This document shows positions 1 through 9,400 of a stretch of 17,868 nt of DNA, one piece after another (position 1 is the stretch's first letter; each line of letters starts with the position of its first letter). This stretch comes from Chromera velia. Lineage: Eukaryota; Sar; Chromeraceae. Location of the stretch: NCBI GenBank assembly GCA_018398765.1, contig JAHBMJ010002579.1, positions 1 to 17,868 of the forward strand, read 5' to 3'. The notes under the pieces are model-generated. The model searched no databases. It was not told the origin of the DNA and saw nothing but the letters and a program-made list of their open reading frames with translations. Made by a program: the position numbers and the translations under genes.

Positions 1-1400
1 TGACAGAAGGAAAAACGAAGACTTTGAGATTGACGTCGACAGTTAAAACCGATTTTAGCTCGGACTATCACTTTTTAAATCACCCCTTTAGTCTTCAACT
101 TTAAAAATTCTACTTAAAGATGCTTTTAAATTTTAATATAATTTTAGACACTCACCCCTGTTAAATATTAACTTTAGAAATCTAAAAATCTCGAGTTAGG
201 TCTTCAAGCCGAGGCACTCATGCATATATGCACGTGTATAGGTCAGTCAAAGCTTGACTCCGCGCGACTCGCATGCAGTCAAAATCTTTTAGTGTCTCCC
301 TGGTCCTGTGTCGGGCCAGTATGCAGTCAAAATGGAAGTCGGATTCCATGCATGCATGCAGAACGTGATGATCGAGGGTTTTGTTATGCATGCCGCGTCC
401 CCACATATGAGGGGCGGTAGTTTGTCCGAAGGCTCCGCTTTTTCCTGTTAGTCAATTCTAGGAGCAAGCTTATTGATCACTTTCAATGCGCAGCTTATCA
501 CTTGTGGCTTCAATGGCACGATAGAAAAACCAAAGGGGGAGATCAAAGGTAGCGCGAAACCTTGATAATATCTTTCTCCCTTAGCAAAGGCTACCCTTTG
601 TTAAGAGAGAAAAACAGATGAAAAAACAAATTTAAGAGACAAAAAAAAGAAAACTAAAGAGTTAAGAGACAACCAAGACCATGCATTCTAATGCATTCAA
701 GCTTTTAACATCTTTTTACGTCTTTTCTATACAATTAATCTTTACTTTAAGGATCCGTTAGATCAGGATTCACGCTTTGGTATAGGTTTTTTCTGATAAA
801 CCATTAAAGCTGCATATAACTGTATGACATTAAAGCGCAATGCGGCAAGGATTTAGCTTTATCACAATTTTTAAATCGTCGGTAATTGTCGGAGTAACGT
901 TATTTTTTTTTGCTTATTGCCGAAAGATGACTAGAGGATCCTAACAGCTTAGTATGAGGACCCGCCTCAGCCAAGACCCGGGAGCTATTAAGATCTTTCA
1001 GCAACATGCGATAAAAAACGAGGTTATTTGATTTAAAAATTATGATCGAGTTCAATTGTGCTCTTAGCGGAGATATCCCCCGGCAGTCTATGGAACAAAC
1101 CTAGAACATAAATCTTAATCCTAATCCTACAGATTTCTCATGAATTTCTTATAGATTTCCCTATGATTTCCATATGTTTTTGTGTGGGGGCGGCAAGACC
1201 TGACTTGGTATGGCTTAGCCATATAGTGGCCCATACTTATTAATACTCATTCATTGATTCATTAAATTAGAAGTATACATGCGACTACGTATGACATAGC
1301 GTGCGCGTAACAAGACACTTGAATGAATAACATCTTTTTACGTCTTGCCGGCTCGGCTGCATGCTCAAACAGTAAGGTCAATCGGCAAAAGAAGGAAACA
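1..1400. other. AT-rich stretch without a recognised gene
   Basis: No open frame exceeds about 66 codons, composition is AT-rich, and stop codons are frequent in all frames. It holds a TGCATGCATGCA word near 348-359 and the 19-base direct repeat. I see no transposase or reverse transcriptase motif. Confidence 0.6.
706..1346. repeat. 19-base direct repeat pair in AT-rich flank
   Basis: TAACATCTTTTTACGTCTT is found at 706-724 and again, identical, at 1328-1346, 622 bases apart. CATTCAAG precedes the first copy and its inverse CTTGAATG precedes the second. Nothing between them looks coding. Confidence 0.6.
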
Positions 1401-2480
1401 GAGCTGGTAGCATCACGGCAGACCACCTTTGTTTACATCATCCGACTACCTCACGCTACTGCATAGAAGAAAGCACTCGGACAGCTTCCGGCCTCCGGCT
1501 CAATCCAATGCATTGACTTCTCGAGACTCACATCGATCAATGGCAATGGCATGCCGCCTGCTTGTACCCAGACTCAACAGGAACCTACATGCATGCCCTG
1601 GCTCACTCTGTCTCCGTTAGAAGAGCACGTCTTTTCTGTCCTTGGTACAAAGGATGGAATGAAGAAATACGAGGAAGAGCGAGGAAGCACCGAGCAGGCA
1701 CAAAGTAGTCGGAGCATCTCCTCCGAACCCCCCACAATCCAACGCTGCCCCCCTGGGGCCCCGACCTCCACATCATCTGTACGATGCACTCACTGATGAG
1801 CAAACAAAATTTCATGCATGTATGTTACGAATCAAGCAAGATGAATGAATGAAAGAATTTGAATTCGCCATTCTCTCCCAACAAGCTTTCTGGTTGTACT
1901 CCAATCTTCTAACGCCTACAACAACTTTCAGGGACTGAAAGAAAACTGCAAGCAGAATTAATTAATGAACCAAATGAAAGGAAAGGAAAGGAAAGAAGGT
2001 CCCATGCAGGTCAGGTCAGGAACCGTACTACCGGCCTCGCATTCCTTCCTTCCTTCCTTCCAAGTTTTCGACCGACTCTAGTCAGTCACCCGTGAGTGAA
2101 ACAAATCAATAAATAGAGGAACAAGGGGGTTAGAGAAAAGGAGGGTAGGACAGGGAGAAGGGATCAACCGGACCTCCGCACCATTGACTCCTTTGTTTCA
2201 TCTCATCTCACAGGAAAGAAAAACTCTTCGGTACCTTCCTCCTCTCTGTGGTACTTTGAGATCTGTGACGTATCAGCCAAATCCTAGGCCAGCGAGAGGA
2301 ACGAAGAGAGAGAGAGTGAGTGAGTGAGTGAGTGAGAGAGAGGGACCCGAGCGGTTCTACAGGGTCGGTGTCCACACAAGCAGGCAGGCAGGCAAAAAGT
2401 TTCGATTACACACTCCCTCCCAGCCACACCTTTCCGCCCTCTTCAGAATTTTCTGACCAATCTTTTCTGTACGTTCTTTG
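1400..2480. other. Downstream flank of the large gene, no supported gene
   Basis: Mixed composition with GGAAA/CCTT and GAGT simple repeats. A short plus-strand frame at 1551-1796 (81 codons, with a 'KKYEEERGSTEQAQSS' stretch) and overlapping minus-strand frames exist, but none has splice support or a recognisable domain. Confidence 0.4.
2304..2341. repeat. GA / GAGT simple repeat
   Basis: Purine dinucleotides pass into five GTGA-type tetranucleotides and back to GA, in the 3' flank of the large gene. Confidence 0.85.
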
Positions 2481-2483
2481 TGA

Positions 2484-2489
2484 TTTAAT
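2484..2489 (-). promoter_or_regulatory. Candidate poly(A) signal ATTAAA for the large gene
   Basis: ATTAAA reads on the minus strand 52 bases past the stop codon, followed by a T/G-containing stretch. This is the usual place for a cleavage signal, but the consensus in this lineage is not known to me. Confidence 0.25.
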
Positions 2490-2540
2490 AAGACATGGAT
2501 AGATCAGATAGCCTAGCTGGGTAGAAGAGCTGTCAGTCAA

Positions 2541-3485
2541 TTACATGCACTGAATGAGGGAGAGGTGCTGTAGCCCTCTCTCCATCCAGGCGCGCATGCG
2601 TGGAGTCATGATGGGGAGAGAGTCTTCCTTCTCCTTCTCTCTGTCTCCCTCATTCCCTCCTCTCCTTTGGAGGAGCTGCAAGTCCTCTTCCTCTGCCCGT
2701 CCAGGCGAAACAGAACCGGGGACGAGAAGTTCGGCCTCCAACATCTTCACTTTCGCTGCGATCTTTTTTGCCAGCTTTCCCATTCTCCTAAAGTCATTCA
2801 AGGAGGGGAGGTTCACAAAATCCTCTCCTTCTCTCGGTTCTGCTGAGATCAGTTTGCTCTGCAGCAGCCTCATTGACAGAACGGAATCTCGAAGCAGAGA
2901 CAGGAGACGTCCTGTAGCACTACTGACAACGTGCTGTTCCAGGACCTCCCCTTCGACCGTCAGATCGAAGGCGGAGGTCGAGTTCAACCCTGGTTTGCGT
3001 CTCTCCTCAACAGCTTCCCCTGCCGTCTCCCTTGCCCCACCCCCTTCGCTCTCCCTTTCAGTTGGGGGAGAAGAATCAAAAAGAACGAATCTCTGGAGGG
3101 CACTCAACACAAACCGCACTCCTAAAGAGGTGGCCACTTCAGCACAAGTGGGGGGTTGGATGGAAGGAAACGATAAAGAACCCAAATCTTCCCCGCCATT
3201 CACTAAATCTCCCCCCCTCTCTCCACGACGACCCCCACTGTAATTCAAAAATGAGTCCACAGCTCTCAGAGGCAAAAGAGGGTCTCTGAGGAGACGGTCC
3301 ACCAACTCCCCCTCAGACAGCAGCAGAGCCTCTAGTCGGGTGAGGACGCTGAATCCAGAGTGCCATGCTGCGGTGCATCTTTTCACCAGAGAGCTGCGAC
3401 GCTTCATCATTCTCGCCCAGTGACCATGGAGATGCACGTCTTCGGTATCCCCTCCTACCGAAAAGGAGCCGCACTCGAGGAAAGC
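2541..3485 (-). CDS. Exon 9: helix-rich, cysteine-poor C-terminal tail (1690-2003) and stop
   Basis: Acceptor CTGCCTGCCTGCAG|GCT has a long pyrimidine tract. The frame stays open for 314 codons to TAA at 2541-2543. The tail is rich in Leu, Arg, Glu and Lys with amphipathic stretches such as 'LTRLEALLLSEGELVDRLLR', 'LGVRFVLSALQRFVLF' and 'GKLAKKIAAKVKMLEAELL', interrupted by charged low-complexity linkers. Only three cysteines (1694, 1726, 1803) are present, unlike the rest of the protein. No transmembrane span is convincing and no family is recognised. The opposite strand also has a long open frame here, but its translation is Ser/Pro-rich and looks like a shadow. Other reading: an independent gene whose 5' exons are misassigned. 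Confidence 0.65.
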   Translation of the reverse strand, partial: AFLECGSFSVGGDTEDVHLHGHWARMMKRRSSLVKRCTAAWHSGFSVLTRLEALLLSEGELVDRLLRDPLLPLRAVDSFLNYSGGRRGERGGDLVNGGEDLGSLSFPSIQPPTCAEVATSLGVRFVLSALQRFVLFDSSPPTERESEGGGARETAGEAVEERRKPGLNSTSAFDLTVEGEVLEQHVVSSATGRLLSLLRDSVLSMRLLQSKLISAEPREGEDFVNLPSLNDFRRMGKLAKKIAAKVKMLEAELLVPGSVSPGRAEEEDLQLLQRRGGNEGDREKEKEDSLPIMTPRMRAWMERGLQHLSLIQCM

Positions 3486-6400
3486 CTGCAGGCAGGCAGG
3501 GAGAAATTGAGGGAGTGGGGCAGGGAAAAAAGAAAAGAAAAGAAAACCATTCGATCAGCCAGTCGGGTGAAGAACATGAACCTCATGCAATGCGATCCAG
3601 AGTGTCGGTGAATTAAGCGGTGCAACGAATGAAAAGAAAAAAGAAGCGGGGGAAAAAGCGAGGAGGAAATGGAGAGAAGATGTAAAGGGGGGTCTACTGA
3701 AAGTGAAGGTCTTCGCAGACAAATTGCTCGCGAGGCGGCACGCCTGCAGAAGAGAGAGAGAGAGAGAGAGTCTGGCACAGTGTCTCCCTCCATGCATCAG
3801 CAGGCTGTCAGACCGACCCTGACTGCCTCCGCTGCTTCCTCCTGAGAATCCAGGACTCCAGAGACCCCCTCGAGGGCGTCCTGCATGGACCATTCAACGC
3901 ACGCACGCACGCAAAGATGAATGGGGAATTTTGTCAGAAAGCTCCGTCAGCCCACAGGACGGTTGGAAGGGAGGAAGGAGTGTAGAAAGATGCGAAAAAG
4001 AAAAGCAGAAAGAAACAGAGAGAGAGCACGATCTGCATGAAGTCGGAAGGAAGAAATGCACGAAACCGAAAATCAAACACAGAAAAGACCAGAGAGGGAT
4101 AGACATTGCTGAGGAGAGAAAGCAAGGGTGCCTGAGGCCAACGGAGGATTGAGAGTCACAAGGGGAAATGGAGCGTGAGACGCGAGTAGAGACAGACGCA
4201 CACGCATTTCATCGAGCCGATCAGATTTGCATAGTGCAGCTGGGTACACAGAGTCAGCCGGAGGGAAAGAAGGGAAAAGAGGTTCTGGACTTTGTATCCT
4301 TTGGCAGCAAAGATGAATGAATACTTTTGTGGACAGGAATGACTGACCGATATGCCCGAGAGCAACTCACACACAGAGACACACAGACAGACTATATGTT
4401 TCTTCTTCTCCCTTCTTTTCTTCATGAACACAATAGACAAAAAGAAAGAAAGCAACACACAGACAGACAGACAGACAGACCTGAAGGATCGACCCACTCC
4501 CCGTCAACACACGTCAAGCTCACAGACTCGACTGCTGTGTTGGACGCCTTTTCAATTATTGCGTATCTCTCGTCCCAGCACTGCACTTTCAACTCTGTCC
4601 CAGCCGCAAAGGTTTCGGGCGCGGGTTTCTTTTGGGTCTCGAGCACAGCTGCCGGGTTGTACAGACAATCGCCGCAAGACTGGACTCCTCCCTGCCCAAG
4701 CAGCCGCATGATCTCACAAGCTCTCAGCTGGCTCTCGTAGATGCACACGGGCAGGCCGTCGTCGATGTCGGTGAGGAACTTTCGTCTTTTGCTTGTTGCC
4801 ATGCAGGCCGAGGGATTGGCCACCAAGCAGAGGTCTTCTCTCGGCAGACCGTACAGAGTGCCTGCGTATAACAGCAACGCGACAAAAGGAAGTGAGAGAG
4901 AGGAAGTAGGGCGCCTCGGCCCGTCACTGCTCGAAGAGGGAACCAATGCAGTGGAGAGTCGGCAGGGGAAAGAGAAGAGAGGAGACAAAAGAAAGAAATG
5001 CAAAGCAATGGCGTCATCAGACAGCGAAAAAGGAAGTCAAGAAGACAGATTCCGGTGCCGTTGTCCTTCCTTTGTCCCTTTGTCCCTTTGGAAGGAAGAA
5101 AGGAAGGAGAGAGAAATCAGGTGCGAAGAGGAAAGAAGATGACACACACGCCGTGCATGCAGACAGGCAGGAGCCATAAAAGGAAGTCAAAATGCATATC
5201 ACTCGATCAGGCATGCAGTCAGTGAGTGAGTGAGTCGATTGCTCCCCCCCTAGCTGTGCATGATGCTTCCTTCTTTCCTTCCTTCCCACCTTGAGGTGCA
5301 TCTGATGGGTCTACTGAGGATTCCCTTCGGAGGCTCTCGCATGAACTGTACAGTCTGCACACAGTTGTGCCTCCAGTCGTGCCCAGCCAGAAGAACGCGC
5401 AGTCGTCGTTGGCAAAACAGGAAGCCCTGCAGGCCGTCAGGTCATTCGTGAAAGAGTAGTCGATCACCTCGTCGAATCCGCACACAACCGCACCCTCCGT
5501 CAGGGTCACCTGCAGATCCATCCATCCATTCATCTCTTCTTAGACACTCAGTGAGCGAGTAAGTGAATTCAATCGAGTTGAAGGAACTGGGGAGATGGGG
5601 ATGCACCCAGGCAAGCAGAGAGGAAGGCAGGAACATATTGATGGGCAGAGAAGAAAAGAAAAGGAAAAAAAAAAGAAGACGTCGAACAGAGATAGGAGAG
5701 ACAAGGATTTAGAAAGACTGAGAGAAAAGAAATGCGAGAGGCTGAGGGAGGCGGAGCGATACAGTGAAACCGCACACCAACCACTCCACTGATTCAACCA
5801 ACAATGTACGGAAATCAATCGAAGAACATGCAGCCAGGCCGACAAATTGACTGCTTCCAAGTGCCACACATACAGCTACAGAAAGCTCAAATGAAACTTC
5901 TTTTCGTTTCACTTCTGATTGGAATTACCTGTGGAGGTCGAAGAGTGCCCTTCGAGTCTGGAGGCAGCATCGCCAGTTGGTCTGCACTCACGGGAGGATT
6001 CACACCAAAGTCCGGAGGGAAGCAGTCACATGGGTGGAGGGAGAAGTCCCATGGCACAGACGTGGTCGGATCGTCAAGCTTGAAGATCAGTTCGGGGCCA
6101 GGAGCGGTCTCTCCTGTCGCTTCCTCTTCCGCTGCTTCCTCCTCCGCCTCCTCTTTTTCCTTCATTTCGTTCTTCGCCTCACCCCCGAGCTGCAGGCAGG
6201 AGAGAAGACGCAATCAATGAATTGAATTGAATCAATGTTGAGTGAAAGCAGACAGTCGCAAAAAAGCCAATTAAGCAAACATCGCAGAGAGAAAGGGTCA
6301 AGCAGACAGACAGGCAAACCTACAGACAGCGGACTGAGAAAAGACATCGAGACAGAAAGAGCGTGAAAGAAAAGTCATGCGAGGAGAGCGTCTCACTTGT

Positions 6401-9400
6401 CCCCGATCTAGCTGGGCCGGCCGACTCACCCCCTTCTCCCCATTGTCGGACTCCTTCACCCCTCCCCTTTTAGGACTTGCTCGGAGAGATCGAAGAGGAG
6501 ATTCGCATCCCCTCGAGGCGAAAGCAATTGAAAACGCCGGGGTGGTGCTGCCTGATGCAGACTCGGAGGCGGCGCCGACCAGTTGGGCGCTGCCGTCAAA
6601 AGGGAGCCCCATGTTTCCCTCAGCCTCTACGGACCCCGAGAGGCCCCCGAGACACGTGACGATCTCTCCCCGGAGAGGAGACAACCACGAAGAGGAACTA
6701 GAAGAAGAAGGCCCTGCTGCTGATTGTGTGAATTCCACCGGTACATTTTGGCCCCTCGTGGCTGCCTTCCGGATCACAAACGAATACTGTGATGAGGTGG
6801 AGGGCGTCCCGCATGCACCAGGCTGTCCCTCTCTGGTGGCAACAAAGGGGTGGAGAATAAGGAGATCCTCTTCCCCGACCGGCTTGCGGGTGTACACAAA
6901 TTCTTCTCCCTCTCTGTCCCACCCCTGCGGGCAGAACACCCCCGACAACCAGTCTTGACCTGTCACTCGAACGGTCACGCAGGATGCCTGCTTGGAGCAG
7001 TCGGTGACCTTTGTGCGCACGGGGGTAGTCACTTTTATGTAGCAACGAATCGGAGTGTAGTCTTCCTGTGCGTAATAGGGGTCTTGCTTGAAAAGACGGC
7101 ACCGAGATTCCTCTGACGGAGTAGACAGACGAAAATCAAAGCCGTCGCATTGACTTGAGTCGGCACAGAGCTGCTGGCAGTTTGCCTCAGTTATGCTGAG
7201 ATGTTCAGAAATTTTATTCGGTGTGTCCGTCAATTCGGCGTCCCTTCTGCACTTTCCCCTCCCAATGAGCTTGTAGGAGGCTGAAAGAGTCATCAGGTGG
7301 GGCCCTGTGGCTCTTCCAAGCACACAGGTGGAAGAGTCCTCCATTAAATACATGCCACAGTTGCCCTTCGAGATGCACAGGTCTCTGCACGCGCTCTCGG
7401 AGGAAGAGGAGATCGTGCTTTTGACTTCAAACGACCTGTGCTCCTCTGCCCAGCACACGGAGCTTCTGACCTCCACCGACAGAGTGGAGGAGACAACGGC
7501 CCCTGAGGGCATCAGGCCCATCACCTTGCAAGTCAGCTCGAGAGCATCAAAGCCCTCCAGCCGGGAAGGCAGCTCGATACCGCTGCTGGATGTCTGACCG
7601 CCGATAGTGCCTTTGGCAGGATCAAGGGTGAACAAAACGCCGCCTCCGAGGTAGTGCCGAACTTCCCCCGTGTTGGCATCGAACACCACAGGCTCGTCAG
7701 TGCCTGAACCGTCGGCTGTGCATGCAACGGAGAAGGAGAGAGGGGGGGCAGGAAGGATATTGACCTCGGAGGTTGGAGGGTCGGGTTGAGGGCTGGACGC
7801 TGGTTCGACTGTCGCCCCCAAGGAGAGAGCCAGGCGTCCCTCTGGAATCTCCGGGAACGAGAAGGAGGCCCACTCCTCCTCTGCAGTCACCAGCAGACGC
7901 AGCGTTTGACTGCTCTCCTCTCCCTCGGTCGTGTTGGCAGTGAAACTCACTGTACAGACGGATGACGTCACCCCCGTCAGGTCCATCACCCCTGTTGTGG
8001 TATTCAAAGAGGAAGGGGGCTCCAGGGACGCAACACCAGTCACCCCCGCCCTTCTGCCGACATCAAAGACGCCGAATGTCGCGTTGAGCTGACCAGAAAT
8101 TTCGTCTATAGTCAGCCAGGAGACCGCGGGAGTACAGAGAAGACGAAAATCAGTCAAGCTCAAGTCAGGTGCCTGAACTGGGCTGATGACAGTCTCTGCG
8201 GAGGGGGTGAATCGGAGCACAGGCTGCAGTGCCCGGTGGAGGGGCTGTTCGAGTCGGGCTGTGGTGTCTCCACAGCACCTGACTCTTTGCTTCGCGAAGG
8301 GGGGCTGGCATGTGAGCGTGGCTTCCTGATCATACCTTCCGTTGACTGCCCAGAAGGAAGTCTGGTTGACGTTGCTGTCACACACCGAGGAGGTCCAGAT
8401 GCGATTCGAATCAAAACTTTTGTTTGTTTGTTTGTTGCAGACAGGCGAGACAGGAAGGGAGGGACAGGGGAGGGGGGAGACAGGGATCAAGAATAAAAAA
8501 AGACAAGGGGGGGGCAGGGGAGCAAGCATCAAATCGTGAGGGAAAGGAGGGGGGAAAACGCCAGTGTTGGCTTGTTTTGGTCATCCGTTTTGTATCCCCC
8601 AATGAGAAAAGCGAGATGGTGGCTGCATGGTGCTGTATTCAGCGTGCGCTCACTCGTAGGCGCACCGATCGATCGAGTGTGCTTGTTCCCACACGTTGTG
8701 TTTAATTGCGTGTGACGTTCCATTATCCTAACGCAAGAAGGTGAAAACATGCCGCATAGGCGCATCCTTCGGTCCACGATAGGTTCGTCTTTCGCCCTTT
8801 TTGTCTGTTTTTGCATCCTTGCATACCTCCTTGCACGAATCATGCAAAGAGAAAGAGAAAGAGAAAGAGAGAGGGAAAGCATCCACACACACACCCAAGC
8901 AGCCACACGACCAGACTACCTACCTGCATCCTGTCGACTTCCCAATTTGTAGAGCCGTGATTTCGTAAAGCGAGCAGAGCCTCCCCCCTCTGGACGCACA
9001 AATGGCTTCTGCCTGTCCATGTGTCTGGTCTGAAGAGCAGGGCTCGCTCTGTCCACACACGCCTCGCGTATCTACCCCGGAAGAGAACGCAAAGCCGTGT
9101 GCAGTGCTCGCACACGCGCCCTCCACCTCCGCTCCTTGGAGTTGGTCCGGATAGGCAGCGAGACCGACGTGGAACTTTAGGGTTCCGTTGAACGAGGCCG
9201 CTCCCCCTTCCGACAAGGCACTCACCGTGCACTCGATACTAAAAGGCCCAGAATCAGAAGGGGGTGTCCCGAAGACGCGCCCCGTCTCTCCGTCAAGCGA
9301 CAAATTATAAAGCCCCAAATCTCCACAGTCAGGCGACGCCGCATACCATGATGCAGTGCGAATATTCGGTATGAGCTCGATCGACCGTCCGAGGACCAGC

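Noticed and set aside
2554-3243. Plus-strand open frame of 229 codons opposite the last exon
   Set aside because: Its translation is Ser/Pro/Arg-rich without domain features and mirrors the minus-strand frame, which has better amino-acid order, a good acceptor and phase continuity with the gene.
3555-3893. Exon 8 read in phase 1 as a Gly/Ser-rich linker
   Set aside because: This needs direct joining of exon 6 to 3880, leaves the Sushi module without its fourth cysteine, and has no phase-0 donor leading to the last exon.
4741-5225. Plus-strand open frames of 75-133 codons opposite exon 6 and intron 5
   Set aside because: They are Lys/Glu/Arg-rich products of the purine-rich antisense of CT-rich intron DNA.
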